DNA of 64,000 nt from Petrimonas mucosa (GCF_900095795.1 NZ_LT608328.1:2287001-2351000), one strand, 5' to 3'. Positions 46,483 through 57,370 are shown, counted from the stretch's first letter. The notes: a model not told the origin generated them from the sequence alone. Numbers and translations are program-made.

Positions 46483-47998
46483 TTCCTTCTATTTCCAATC
46501 TATCTCCGGCACCTGTAATTTTTTGCCCGTTATAGGTAACATTATTAAATACAATATTTTTCATCTGATTGTTGTTCGTCCGAATGGATGATTTATGCTG
46601 ATGCCCTTTTGAATCTGATATCCGTATATTTTCAAAAATTATATTCTGCATGGTACTATTCAATCGTTGCGGTGCTTGCTCAAGACAGATTGGACGCCCT
46701 CCCTGCTGCATATGGTCAATTTCGATATTTCTGAACGTGATATGATCAATCAATGCAGCACCACCACCATGCATGGCATGCTGAACAACCGCAATAGCTG
46801 ACCTGTAATCTCCATCACCACTCGGTTGTTCAAGAAAAATACAATTTTCAAAAATACAGTTCTTTATTTTGCCTGTTCCCCAGGTATAATCTCCCGATTC
46901 AGGCCCAACCATTACTCCCCTTGCATAATCTGTCCATAAAAGGGAATTTGTAACCCGAATATTATTGACGTCTGTATAAAAATTCGCCAACACTTTCAGA
47001 CTTATACAATCATCATAGGTACGAATAAAACAATCATTAATGACGGCATCATCCACACTGCAAAGATCTATCCCATCACCATTAAGTATCCAGCAGATCA
47101 TGTTCATGTTATCTATTGTTACATGGCTAACATCAAATAACGCAACGCTCCAACTGGGTGAATCAATAAGAGTTACTCCCGAAAGCGTGAAATTCCGAGT
47201 GTTTGATACATTTACAAGTACAGGGCCTTCGGCATAGATGTTGCCTATATGTGGTAATTTCTCACCGCTCAATATACCTCTACCGGTTATTTTTATGTTG
47301 TTTCCTTTTGCACTCACATGTGCATACACAACAGCACCTTCATCTATATATAATGTCTCGTTATCTCCAAGTTCAATATGCCCGACATTATGCTCACCAG
47401 CAGCAAAATAAGTCACATTGGGATCATTGGGATCAGGCTTGTTATCATCTTCTCTGTTTGGAAAAAGAAAAAGGTTGTTGTAACGATTATCATCAAACTC
47501 TACCGATACCTTCCGACGATTCCAGTCGTCTATCGTAAACTCAATTGTAGTCTCATTTACCCGTGTAGTTTCAAACCCATAACTGGTAGGGCGCACTTTA
47601 ACTTGCTCAAAGTTCGCTCTTCTGTTCTCAACTCTCACTTTTAAAGGAGCATCAAAATTGTCTGTAAAGATTGCATAAGACATCGTATCACGCAACTTTT
47701 TAGCGTTGCCCCAGTCATTCCAAATATCAGGGTGATGGTTCGGGGCATCTGATACAAGGGCATTTCTTACCTCAACACTCTTCCATCTGTTATCCTGGAA
47801 TATATATACATTAAAATATGCGTTGCGATTATAGTAAAGGTCATCACCAGGCAACAGCTCGGTATTTCCATTGTCTAAGTCGTTTCCATTACTTGCCTTG
47901 CATGAAACTGTGAGTAAAATCAACAAAACAAGAGGCAACACAAAAAAATTTCTGATAACTGACATTCCTATTTTCATTTTTGTGAAATTTATGTTCAT
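46460..47998 (-). CDS. GH28-like beta-helix glycosidase lipoprotein
   Basis: 512 residues with a lipobox near C33 (TVSC); an internal Met (codon 8) could be the start. The C-terminal two thirds are right-handed beta-helix: ITGRGILSGEKLPHIGNIYA, then DSPSWSVALFDVSHVTIDNM, and the polygalacturonase-like motifs NGDGIDLCS and RTYDDCISLK (Asp residues for catalysis), with WTDYARGVMVGPESG. An N-terminal beta-sandwich precedes it. It would cleave an acidic or galacturonan-type glycan or another dextran-like chain. Part of the 62148-44659 operon. Confidence 0.78.
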   Translation of the reverse strand: MNINFTKMKIGMSVIRNFFVLPLVLLILLTVSCKASNGNDLDNGNTELLPGDDLYYNRNAYFNVYIFQDNRWKSVEVRNALVSDAPNHHPDIWNDWGNAKKLRDTMSYAIFTDNFDAPLKVRVENRRANFEQVKVRPTSYGFETTRVNETTIEFTIDDWNRRKVSVEFDDNRYNNLFLFPNREDDNKPDPNDPNVTYFAAGEHNVGHIELGDNETLYIDEGAVVYAHVSAKGNNIKITGRGILSGEKLPHIGNIYAEGPVLVNVSNTRNFTLSGVTLIDSPSWSVALFDVSHVTIDNMNMICWILNGDGIDLCSVDDAVINDCFIRTYDDCISLKVLANFYTDVNNIRVTNSLLWTDYARGVMVGPESGDYTWGTGKIKNCIFENCIFLEQPSGDGDYRSAIAVVQHAMHGGGAALIDHITFRNIEIDHMQQGGRPICLEQAPQRLNSTMQNIIFENIRISDSKGHQHKSSIRTNNNQMKNIVFNNVTYNGQKITGAGDRLEIEGNVEISFK

Positions 47999-48047
47999 AT
48001 CTGATTGAAAATATATTGATTAAATTATTGTAAATACTTTATAAAAC

Positions 48048-48749
48048 TTAATCATGAACGATGTTTAACACCGGCAAGGTTATACTTGAAGGTTTTTTTG
48101 GACCTGTGTAAATTGTTTGTACCGCTTTTTTTATTTTTCGGGCCATGTATATGGGTTCATCACAATTTAATTTTCTGTTGAACCGTGGAAAACAACTTGA
48201 GGTAATGACAACACGAAGCTTGTGTCCCGGATTAAGCTGATATCCTGTTGGCCAGGAGTCAATATTTACTTCGGTCACCTTATTTGGTTTCAAATCTACA
48301 CGTTTCCCTCCTTCTTGAATATTGATGATGGTGTCGTTGGGGAAAACATCCTGCACCATCATGATAAAGTCTGTGCTTTTCACGGAGCTACTAACGTACA
48401 GCTTGGCTGATATACTTCCAAGTAGGGTTAGAGGGGAAGAAAGCACCTCCGATTCAAACACCCATTGGTCGTTTCTGGCGATATTTTGATTCTGAACAGC
48501 CGGACCTATCTTGTTACCTAAAAATGTTCCACCTAAAGATGGATAAGGATCAAGTGGATCATAAAGAGAAAGGATTAACAGTGAGGGAAATATTTCACTT
48601 TCATTTGAAATATAAATATCTGTTGCGAGTTTTAATCCATCGGATGTAACAACCGAGTCGGTAAATAATAAAAAATGATCACGTTCCTGGGCATGAATTG
48701 ACTCAAGCAATATTAAAAGCGTAAAAACTAAAAAACTCATTCGTTTCAT
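48048..48749 (-). pseudogene. CocE/NonD-type hydrolase relic lacking its catalytic core
   Basis: 233 residues with a signal peptide (MKRMSFLVFTLLILLESIHA). The beginning (VVTSDGLKLATDIYISNESE) is the N-terminus of a CocE/NonD hydrolase. At residue ~65 it passes straight into the C-terminal jelly roll (DPYPSLGGTFLGNKIGPAVQ, SAKLYVSSSVKSTDFIMM, GHKLRVVITSSCFPRFNR). The whole alpha/beta-hydrolase domain with the GASYLG-type nucleophile, ~300 residues, is missing without a stop or frameshift. It cannot be a serine hydrolase; it is a decayed gene or a binding-only protein. Confidence 0.8.
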
Positions 48750-48906
48750 AAAGATGCCGGATGTTTTGCTCCAATAAATGAAAAATGATTCTACCTGTTA
48801 GGGTGAAAATGAAACTTTAAAACAATTGACAGAAATACAACAGATTCTTGACCTTTACTATTGCCTGACTAGTAAAAGCCAAGAATCAAGTTGACATGTT
48901 TACCGA

Positions 48907-50673
48907 TCAGTTAGATAGGAATTCAAGCATTTCTCTTCGGACATTCCTGAAATTCTTAATTTCAATATTGTAATCGTCGTACCCGTATACGACTGCCCCT
49001 AAAAACTCCTGCGCCTTTTCCGGACTGCGTCTTTCAACCATTTTTAGCAAATTATAGTCATGGATACCATCTCGCATAGCATTTGCCCGAATCGACATGT
49101 AAAACTTATGATAACCAGGATATATTAAATAGGAATCACCACCGGGTAAGAAATTGCGTGGATTGGAGCTATCTTGATATAAATCTTTCCATAAATCACT
49201 GTGCCACCACATAAGTCCCCAGTGCAAGTATCCCTTTGTTCCACTGTAATAGTTAATCCAATGTAGGATACGGGTTAAAACTAGCGGAAGGTTGACAAAC
49301 CGGTTCGCGTAATTTCCCCTGGGAGACATGGAAGTATAAAACCAGTTCTCTTTCCCTTGCTCCGTGCGTTGCCGATAAACTTCATCATCTTGGTGAAGAA
49401 CGTCCAATTTCGGTACCATGATATCAGACACATCTTTCAAATAACTCGACGAGCCAACATCCATTGCATCAATCAACTTTATTTCCGGAAAATACTTTTT
49501 TACAAGTTGTGCATAAAAAATATACCCATCGTAATTCGTCGCCGTGGGCTCGTCACCCAAATGTTGTACAAACATGTCCAGCCATCCTTTTTCAGTCAGA
49601 TGCTTTTTAAGGGCTTGAAAATAATTCTTAAAGTAAGGTTCTACACGCTCCTTATATCCTTCTTCTCTCCAGTCATCATACAGGCTTATCCTGCTAAAAC
49701 CTCCGTTTTCATTCAGTTCCCATGCGGAATTGAGTCCAAAGCGTGTACCCACTGCACCACCTGTTACAGACAATATATGACCGGCTTCGATACGTTTCAA
49801 ACCTCCGTGATCAATAAAAGCTTGTACATCTTCGTCGAAAGTATCAAAATTAAAAATCCAACTGCCATCAGGGTTTACACCTATTGGATATGGTCTGGCG
49901 TCTATCAAATAGGTATTTTGTCCAAGACTTTTACATGTTTCAGCCAGTTTTTTTCTTAGTTCATTGAAAAGCTGTGTTCCTCTTTGAACTTGTTCCCCAT
50001 TATTGAGTTGATGGAAACGGTCAAAGAAAACCCAGTTAGTCACAAAAAGTTCCGGTTCACCTACGTTAACAGGGTAAACACGCAGTGAGAATGTTTTTTC
50101 AGCAGAGACAGGAGTCGTTCCATCAAGTGCGTTTATTTTAACTTTACCCGTATAGAGACCAGGTTTGGCCGATTCCGGAATGGGTATGCTAACCAGAAGT
50201 GAGGCATGATTACCTGCATTGATATCTTCTGTTTCATCATCAATAATGACATCAGGATACTTCTTCGACATAGATTGAATCTCGGTAAAACCCAGCGAAG
50301 GTTTTGGATAATACTCAAGGGTAGATAAAACGTCACGCACCCATCCAAATTTCACGCCAGACAATTGAGCACCTGACTCATTGGTCAAACTAACCAATTC
50401 AGCCGAAGCAGCGGTCAATGATTTCTCTGCTTTGATAATTAACTGAAGAGAAGCGGTTTCACCTCTTGCGACATCCAACACATCCACCTCCTCTGTAAAC
50501 TGGTTGTTTTCAGCTACAATCTTGATAAGAGGATCTACCTGATATATTCTCATGCCGCTTTCATCTGAAGGAATAACAGTTCCCGTATCAATATCATCTA
50601 TAGGATATAGTGGGGTGTTATTCTCACAAGCTAAGAAAAAGAGAACGGATAAAACAATGATTATTTGTTTCAT
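48907..50673 (-). CDS. GH123/DUF4091-type glycoside hydrolase lipoprotein (3)
   Basis: 588 residues, lipobox at C16 (FFLAC). The same architecture as the copy at 17595-19334: an N-terminal sandwich with GETASLQLIIKAEKS and a barrel with HLGDEP (D374-E375), GNYANRFVNLPLVLTRILHW and GTKGYLHWGLMWW, then LPGGDSYLIYP and ANAMRDGIHDYNLLKMVERR. The two are paralogues lying at the ends of separate SusCD operons. It follows susD (2) by 28 bp. Confidence 0.87.
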   Translation of the reverse strand: MKQIIIVLSVLFFLACENNTPLYPIDDIDTGTVIPSDESGMRIYQVDPLIKIVAENNQFTEEVDVLDVARGETASLQLIIKAEKSLTAASAELVSLTNESGAQLSGVKFGWVRDVLSTLEYYPKPSLGFTEIQSMSKKYPDVIIDDETEDINAGNHASLLVSIPIPESAKPGLYTGKVKINALDGTTPVSAEKTFSLRVYPVNVGEPELFVTNWVFFDRFHQLNNGEQVQRGTQLFNELRKKLAETCKSLGQNTYLIDARPYPIGVNPDGSWIFNFDTFDEDVQAFIDHGGLKRIEAGHILSVTGGAVGTRFGLNSAWELNENGGFSRISLYDDWREEGYKERVEPYFKNYFQALKKHLTEKGWLDMFVQHLGDEPTATNYDGYIFYAQLVKKYFPEIKLIDAMDVGSSSYLKDVSDIMVPKLDVLHQDDEVYRQRTEQGKENWFYTSMSPRGNYANRFVNLPLVLTRILHWINYYSGTKGYLHWGLMWWHSDLWKDLYQDSSNPRNFLPGGDSYLIYPGYHKFYMSIRANAMRDGIHDYNLLKMVERRSPEKAQEFLGAVVYGYDDYNIEIKNFRNVRREMLEFLSN

Positions 50674-50701
50674 TATACGTACATTTAATAGTTATTACTT
50701 T

Positions 50702-52360
50702 TTAATTCCACCCCTCGTTTTGAATGAGAGCATTATTTTTAAATATTTCTGAAGCGGGGATAGGATAAAAATACATTTTATCATCCCATACCCTATCCTG
50801 AACAACTATTCGATCGTAAGTAAAGGTTCCATCAAAATTGTTTGTAATATTTAATCCATAGATTGTTGTAGACTCTTCGCCCATTTTCCATCTGCGAATA
50901 TCCCAGAACCTATGTCCTTCAAAAGCAAGCTCTACTCTTCTTTCATTTCTCAATCGTTCAACAAATTGAGTCTTATCCATACTGGGAAGAGAAGGCATAT
51001 TTGCTCTGTTTCTAACAAGATTGACTGCTTCACGGGGTGACAAAGTAAAATCTACCCCATTCTGAACACCTTTGAAATCGGGATCACCTGTTGCTTCAAC
51101 CAGCGATTCCGCATAGTTCAGCAATACTTCAGCATAACGAAAGAGCGGGAAAACATGCGAATAACTACTTTCATTCCCGGCAACCAAACTGGTTTCTTCT
51201 CTGATATGCTTCCTTAGATAATAGGATGTAGGGGACGCTCCTTCTTTTGGAAATCCGTTTTTTCCATTTTTGTAAGACTCAATGATATGGTTTTTAAATC
51301 TACTACCATTATATAATACAGTCTTCGCAAATCTCGGATCTCTCTCCAAAGGATTCATCATCTTGCGACGGTGATCTCTATTCGACCAATCAAAAGGTGT
51401 ACCATCTATCATTTCAAACGATTCAACCAGATTTTGTGATGGGCAAACTCCTGAGTTGCCTTCTTCTAAATAGAGACCAATAGGAAAATTTGCTCTTTCA
51501 AATGAATTGCTTGAAAAGTTTCGTTTGCCAAAGATAAGCCCCAATGCACTCTCGTTGTTCGTTACATCTTCGGGAACCAACTCATATTCTCCAAGTTCAA
51601 TGACTTCTTTCGCTGCAATGGCAGCCTCGAGCCAAGGCGAACGCATATTTTCACTGTTGTTTAAAGGACTTGCGGCATATAATAAAACACGTGCTTTTAA
51701 CGCCATCACCATTCCTCTCGTCACTCTCCCTAATTCTGCACTTGGTGTATTTTTATAATTGAGGGGCAGATGAAGAGACACCGAATCACACTCGGCAACA
51801 ATCCACTCTGCTGCCTCCTGGTAACTAACAGGCTGTAATTCATTTGCTTCCTCCGGCGTATAAGTGCGGTCTGCAATCACTATCTGGTTATACCTTTTCA
51901 AAAGATTGAAATGGAAGTAGGCCCTTAATGCCCTCACTTCGTAAGGAAAATTTCTCAGCTCAACCATTCTCTCCTTGTAATCATCCAGGTATATACTTGC
52001 AGGAAAATCATCGGGACAATTTTCCAAAAAGTAGTTTGCCGCTCTTATGGCAGAATAGTAATAGGGCCATTGATTGTCAATCAGATTGATGGGTGACCAA
52101 CTCCCATCGTAAAATTTACGTATGGAATGGGTATTCCACGCATAAACGGCATCATCACTCGCTACATCCAACATGGTTCCTTCTACATCTGACAAACCAT
52201 CTGTCACATATCCATATACACCTGTGACCACATTTTTTACTCTGTTAAACTCAGAGAATTGATAGTCTTTTGTTTGATATACAGATTCATTGAGTTCCAA
52301 AAAGTCACTGCAGGCACCCAAAATTATAACTGAAAGTAATATTATTGATATTTTTTTCAT
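50702..52360 (-). CDS. SusD/RagB-family lipoprotein (2)
   Basis: 552 residues, lipobox at C17 (LGACSD). SusD landmarks: RAANYFLENCPDDFP, YEVRALRAYFHFNLLKRYNQ, FPLFRYAEVLLNYAESLVEA and NERRVELAFEGHRFWDIRRW. It forms a pair with the SusC at 52372-55356 (11-bp gap) and precedes the third GH123-like gene. Confidence 0.95.
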   Translation of the reverse strand: MKKISIILLSVIILGACSDFLELNESVYQTKDYQFSEFNRVKNVVTGVYGYVTDGLSDVEGTMLDVASDDAVYAWNTHSIRKFYDGSWSPINLIDNQWPYYYSAIRAANYFLENCPDDFPASIYLDDYKERMVELRNFPYEVRALRAYFHFNLLKRYNQIVIADRTYTPEEANELQPVSYQEAAEWIVAECDSVSLHLPLNYKNTPSAELGRVTRGMVMALKARVLLYAASPLNNSENMRSPWLEAAIAAKEVIELGEYELVPEDVTNNESALGLIFGKRNFSSNSFERANFPIGLYLEEGNSGVCPSQNLVESFEMIDGTPFDWSNRDHRRKMMNPLERDPRFAKTVLYNGSRFKNHIIESYKNGKNGFPKEGASPTSYYLRKHIREETSLVAGNESSYSHVFPLFRYAEVLLNYAESLVEATGDPDFKGVQNGVDFTLSPREAVNLVRNRANMPSLPSMDKTQFVERLRNERRVELAFEGHRFWDIRRWKMGEESTTIYGLNITNNFDGTFTYDRIVVQDRVWDDKMYFYPIPASEIFKNNALIQNEGWN

Positions 52361-52371
52361 ACTCTTCGTTT

Positions 52372-55356
52372 TTAAAATACTAGATTAACGCCCAAGGAAA
52401 ATGATCTTGTTGTGGGATAATACATGCTAATGTGTTCGGGATCCATGATACCCAAATAATCCAACGAAAATAGATCTGTTCCACTGATGTAAACTCGGCA
52501 TTCACTGATCGCTACATTGCTAAATAAGCGGGCGGGTATATTGTAAGACAATTCCATGTCACGAAGTTTTAGAAAATCTCCTTTTTCTGTCCACAATGTA
52601 CTACTGCGAAAATTATTTTCATTTGGCAGAGTTGTTAGACGAGGATATTTAGCATCCGGCGTATCAGAGGTCCATCGATTTCTTAAATAATGCACGGATA
52701 CATTTTTATTGTTACCGTAGAGTGGCCAATAAATACTTTCCAACTCTGTTGTGATTGTTGACTTGCCAACACCTTGGAAATTCATGAATAACGACCATTC
52801 TTTATATGCCATCTGAATATTGGTACCAAAGTATATTTCCGGCAGGCTATTTGTCAGGTAAGAGTAATCATACTCGTTTATGATCCCGTCATCATTTAAA
52901 TCCTTGTATTTCACATCACCCGGTTGTAAATTTTGCATAAATGCCGAGCTAACCAGACCTTCTTTCAGCATGCCACCCTCTTGGAAATCGCTCTCCTGAT
53001 ACAAACCATCATAAATGAGTCCATATAAGGCATTGACTGATTTACCTTTCCTGCTCATGTAACCATAGGGGACATACTCTTCCGAGATGCTTACAATCTC
53101 GTTTTTCTGAAAAGCAACCTGGGAATTTACAGCATAGCTGAAATGATTTACTTTACCCGACCAGCCAACAGAAACCTCAGCTCCCATGTTTTTAACCTCT
53201 CCTGTCGAAATATCGGTCATTCCGATACCGATTACATTGGAAATGCTGCTGGAACTAGCCTCCCTGATATTTTTCCGATGGTTATAAAATGCGTCCAATC
53301 CAATTGTCAGATTCTTAAAAAGTCGCATGTCAAGCCCGATGTTATTTTTCAGTTCTTTTTCAGGCTCAATCAAATAAGAACCCAAGGCACCTTCTCCCAA
53401 TCCATTTTGCATTTTATTACCAACAAAAATATAAGAGAGGCCGACGCCATTGAATTGCTTATCCATATCGTATGAAAGGTTCCTATCCATACCGGTCACG
53501 CCACTTGAAACTCTCAGCTTCAGATAGTCCAGATTACTCCATGAACCGAAGAAATCTTCATTCGATAAAACCCAGGCTGCAGATAAGGCAGGATAAATCC
53601 GATACTTATCATTCTTTGGCAGTTTTCCACTACCAGAAATGTTTAACACCCCTTGAAGCAAATAGCGATTATCATAATTATAGTTCAAATGTGCAAGATA
53701 ATCGCGATACATATAAGAATTATTCGCTCCCGCATATCTTGCATAAATCTGCCCATAGATACCCGATACTTCAAACTGGTGCTTACCGATGTTTTTGTTA
53801 TAAGCAATCTTTGACCAAAAAGTAGTTCTCATTACCTGATTACTCAGCCAACTACTGAAGAAAAGCTCGGTATCGTTTCCGTATCTGGTGAAAGTATTCT
53901 CTTCCACATTTCCCGCAGCTCCCCGTACCGGGAGAAATTGCAGGTATGCGTATTCTTTTGACTTAGAATCTGTAATATCTGCAGAGTTATCATAGGCGAG
54001 CCTTATTTGTGCCGATAAACCGGGTAACAACATGTCGAGATTCTGATCAATTGTAATATCACCCAATAAACTTCGTTGCAGAACCACGTTATAGCCACGA
54101 GCCGTTTTATTTGCCAAAGGATTCGCAAACATCTGATTTTGGACCCACTCATTGCCATTGCGTACAGGAAAGGCGGCAGATGGAACATTATAAATACCGT
54201 CAAGCCAGAGCCCCGTTGCGGGCTGTTGATACTGCATTAAACGACCCATCACGTTCATTCTGGCTACGGTGGTAGGTGTAATATAGGTCTCGAGGTTACT
54301 TCTAACTTTCAAGGAATGCTGGGTAACCTGGGTAGAGTAATCCTTGTTGAGATCGGTATTATTTAATAGCCCATAATGACTGGTGTAGTTGGTATAAACA
54401 TAGTATCTTGACCGTTGAGTAGAACCATTCAGTTCTAAATCTGCTACATTGGAGTAGGCATTCTTCCGCAACATTTCTGCCTGCCAATCAACATCAGGAA
54501 GCAGATTTTTTTTCTCCCCGTTATACATTGAGATCAAATCATTCTCGCTGTATCTCTGAGGTAGGTTGTCGTTCCTTAAAGCTTCATTCAATGCCGAAGA
54601 ATAGACATATGCATTGGCCATATCAGGTATGCGAAATGCCTGATCGATCGAGGCTCTATATCCTGTTTTAATCTGCATTCCATGATCACCCCCTCTTTTG
54701 GTAATAAAATTGATTATACCATCGGCCCCACGATTACCATGGAGTGAGAGCGATGCAGCATCTTTCATGACCACCACCGACTCGATCTCATTCGAGTTGA
54801 GAAGGGTGACGTCTCTCTCTACTCCATCCACCAGGATGAGTGTGTGATTCCCGGAGAAAGATCCTCTACCCCGAACATAAAAATCGGGTGTAAGGTTCCA
54901 TGGACTTGTGTCTCCCTGATAAAGCAAGAGACCTGGAATTCTGCCATAGAGTTGTTTCAATACATTGCGAGAATGACTACTCTCAAGCTCTTCTGAAGAT
55001 ATTCCTCCTATGGCTGCAGCTGATTCTTCGTTTGTCGTTTTTATGTCGTAACCCAAATCCAATAACAAATAATTATCCTGCAGTCGAATAGTCGCTTCAT
55101 GATCTGTTAATTCAACGGTCGTTTGCGATTGATTAAATCTGCTTAATAACAATTTGTCTCCTTTTACAGCGGGTAAATCCACATAACCATCTGCATCTGT
55201 TACAAATGACTCCAACTGATTGCCTTCAATTTTCACCACTACGTGTGACAACGGCCGATCATTTTTGTCCGTAACTCTGATCCGGCTCTTATTATCCTGA
55301 GCTGGTAGAACCTGTGTAATAAAGATGAATAAAATGAATAATATATTTTTCTTCAT
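52372..55356 (-). CDS. SusC/RagA-family TonB-dependent receptor (2)
   Basis: 994 residues. Signal peptide, then a divergent CarboxypepD_reg-like domain (RIRVTDKNDRPLSHVVVKIE), a plug (LKQLYGRIPGLLLYQG, NHTLILVDGVERDVTLLNSN, MKDAASLSLHGNRGADGI) and a barrel ending FSLGVNLVF. The usual VVVGYG plug motif is absent and replaced by a LLLDLGYDIKTTNEES stretch, so it belongs to a divergent SusC branch. It pairs with the SusD at 50702. Confidence 0.93.
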   Translation of the reverse strand: MKKNILFILFIFITQVLPAQDNKSRIRVTDKNDRPLSHVVVKIEGNQLESFVTDADGYVDLPAVKGDKLLLSRFNQSQTTVELTDHEATIRLQDNYLLLDLGYDIKTTNEESAAAIGGISSEELESSHSRNVLKQLYGRIPGLLLYQGDTSPWNLTPDFYVRGRGSFSGNHTLILVDGVERDVTLLNSNEIESVVVMKDAASLSLHGNRGADGIINFITKRGGDHGMQIKTGYRASIDQAFRIPDMANAYVYSSALNEALRNDNLPQRYSENDLISMYNGEKKNLLPDVDWQAEMLRKNAYSNVADLELNGSTQRSRYYVYTNYTSHYGLLNNTDLNKDYSTQVTQHSLKVRSNLETYITPTTVARMNVMGRLMQYQQPATGLWLDGIYNVPSAAFPVRNGNEWVQNQMFANPLANKTARGYNVVLQRSLLGDITIDQNLDMLLPGLSAQIRLAYDNSADITDSKSKEYAYLQFLPVRGAAGNVEENTFTRYGNDTELFFSSWLSNQVMRTTFWSKIAYNKNIGKHQFEVSGIYGQIYARYAGANNSYMYRDYLAHLNYNYDNRYLLQGVLNISGSGKLPKNDKYRIYPALSAAWVLSNEDFFGSWSNLDYLKLRVSSGVTGMDRNLSYDMDKQFNGVGLSYIFVGNKMQNGLGEGALGSYLIEPEKELKNNIGLDMRLFKNLTIGLDAFYNHRKNIREASSSSISNVIGIGMTDISTGEVKNMGAEVSVGWSGKVNHFSYAVNSQVAFQKNEIVSISEEYVPYGYMSRKGKSVNALYGLIYDGLYQESDFQEGGMLKEGLVSSAFMQNLQPGDVKYKDLNDDGIINEYDYSYLTNSLPEIYFGTNIQMAYKEWSLFMNFQGVGKSTITTELESIYWPLYGNNKNVSVHYLRNRWTSDTPDAKYPRLTTLPNENNFRSSTLWTEKGDFLKLRDMELSYNIPARLFSNVAISECRVYISGTDLFSLDYLGIMDPEHISMYYPTTRSFSLGVNLVF

Positions 55357-55383
55357 GTCAATATAATATTTAACGACAATAGT

Positions 55384-57360
55384 TTACCATCCGGGATTTT
55401 GTATCAGTCCATACCCTTTGTTTATTTCAGTAGTGGGAAACGCACTCAAATACCATTTGGGCGAGAAGTTATTTTTCCAGTAACGAGGAGTCTCTACTTG
55501 GGGAGATGAAAAGCGTAATTTAAGATTGTCGCTGTCAATTGAACCACTCTCCACATTTATTGCTATCCCATAAAGGTCTTCTTCAAATATATCTCTACGT
55601 TTCCAACGAACAATATCAAACCATCTGATCTCCTCAAAACAAAACTCCCTTGCTCTTTCGTCGAGAATTTCCTCGCGAAGCAAAGCATTCCCCATGAGGT
55701 TAGCTTCAGGATACTGTGGCAAACTCCCTTCCTCATGCAAACGTTGCAACAGGGAAGTTGTCATATTAGGGAGTCCCACTCTATTTCTTACTTTATTCAA
55801 CCAGACCATTGCTTCTTCCGGTTTGCCTAGTTCATTCAGCGCCTCGGCGTACGTAAGGTATATTTCCGGTAACCTCAAATAAGAATAGTTTGCTGGCTTG
55901 TAGTGAAATGTAGCCTCGTTGTAATCCCATAGATATTTGCGAACACAAAAGCCGGTACTGGCACGTGGATGGTCGGCTTCCTTTCTTTCGCGACCGCCAA
56001 TCCACATCTCTGCAGGACGTCCTCTAAACTTGTCTCCTACGATCATGACAGTCTCGTATAATCTTGGATCCCGTCCTGTAAATGGATTTTCATAAATAGA
56101 ACCTATATTGCCATTATATTCTAACCAGGTACTGTAAGATGCCTTTTCTCCATTGATATAGGGGAATTTATCCACATAATTAAGCGTGACCGCACCTCCA
56201 CCATATCCTCTACCTGTATTACCATTCACATCATCGGCGGGGCCAAAATAATAGCCCAGATAAAACTCGCCATACGTCCGTTTATTTCTTCCTGTAGCAA
56301 TCAATATTTCACCATTATAACGGGCCGAATAACCATCGGAGAATGCTTTTCTATAGCCTTCGAGATCTTGAGTCTCGGACTTTACCAGGTCATAGAAATT
56401 GCCATTGCTTTCATTCTCTGTGATAAACTCTCTGCACGCCTGTGCCACCATTTCCCATCTTTCTTGCGAGTATGAGCCTAGCCATACCATCTGTTGTACA
56501 TCCACACCAGCAAGTTTGTCGGCATTCGCAGCGGTAGGAGCAGACATCGCCTCATACGGAGTATTCGCGTTAAAGAGGGGACTTGCCGCCATCGCAAGCA
56601 CTCTCACTTTCAGTCCCATTGCACCGGCTTTCGTAAAACGGCCATCGTCGGCTGCTGTCACAGCCCATGGCAAATCTGCAGCGGCTTCATCACAAAGTCC
56701 AACGATAAAATCTATCGTCTCTTGCAAAGTTCTTCTGGAGAAATCGTAGCTCTCCTGATTATCAGAATCAATGGTCAGATCAATAAGCGGAACCCCACCA
56801 AAATGCCTCATCAACTCATGATACTGACAGGCAATAATCATTTTTGCTTCTGCTTTTCGAACTTTCTTCTCATCGGCAGACATGTCGGGGACCTTATCCA
56901 CATTCTCAATAAAAAGATATGCCTTTCTTATACCTGTCCATGTCACATCCTGCCCTGGTAAGAAACCGAGCTTGGTACTATGGCTCTCGTTCTCCGTCTC
57001 TGCGTTATACTGACCGGAGTAATATATGCCATAAACACCGCCCCAGTTACAGTGTGAATTAATAATATCAGTCAGTGCATCCAGGTTATCCCATCCCAGA
57101 CGATTACCCGCATTGGCGTGTTCATAACTACCCGAATTGGCTCCAGAATTATGCAAGGGAAATGAATTTCTCAGTGTGGCATATGCTGAATTTAAAGCTC
57201 TTTCTGCGTAAACTTTCGACGAGAAAATGGTATCGATGGTAATGTCGCCACCGGGAGCCTTCTCTAAAAATTGCTCACCCAGAACAAAGTCGCTGCAGCT
57301 CACCGTTAAGAGTAGAGTCAGCAGAGATAAAACGATATGATTTATAAATTTTGATTTCAT
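55384..57360 (-). CDS. SusD/RagB-family lipoprotein (3)
   Basis: 658 residues, lipobox at C22 (TVSCSD). SusD features: AERALNSAYATLRNSFPLHN, AKMIIACQYHELMRHFGGVP, LRLPEIYLTYAEALNELGKP and EEILDERAREFCFEEIRWFD. Longer than average because of loop insertions. It follows the SusC at 57371 by 10 bp. Confidence 0.95.
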   Translation of the reverse strand: MKSKFINHIVLSLLTLLLTVSCSDFVLGEQFLEKAPGGDITIDTIFSSKVYAERALNSAYATLRNSFPLHNSGANSGSYEHANAGNRLGWDNLDALTDIINSHCNWGGVYGIYYSGQYNAETENESHSTKLGFLPGQDVTWTGIRKAYLFIENVDKVPDMSADEKKVRKAEAKMIIACQYHELMRHFGGVPLIDLTIDSDNQESYDFSRRTLQETIDFIVGLCDEAAADLPWAVTAADDGRFTKAGAMGLKVRVLAMAASPLFNANTPYEAMSAPTAANADKLAGVDVQQMVWLGSYSQERWEMVAQACREFITENESNGNFYDLVKSETQDLEGYRKAFSDGYSARYNGEILIATGRNKRTYGEFYLGYYFGPADDVNGNTGRGYGGGAVTLNYVDKFPYINGEKASYSTWLEYNGNIGSIYENPFTGRDPRLYETVMIVGDKFRGRPAEMWIGGRERKEADHPRASTGFCVRKYLWDYNEATFHYKPANYSYLRLPEIYLTYAEALNELGKPEEAMVWLNKVRNRVGLPNMTTSLLQRLHEEGSLPQYPEANLMGNALLREEILDERAREFCFEEIRWFDIVRWKRRDIFEEDLYGIAINVESGSIDSDNLKLRFSSPQVETPRYWKNNFSPKWYLSAFPTTEINKGYGLIQNPGW

Positions 57361-57370
57361 GTTACAATTT

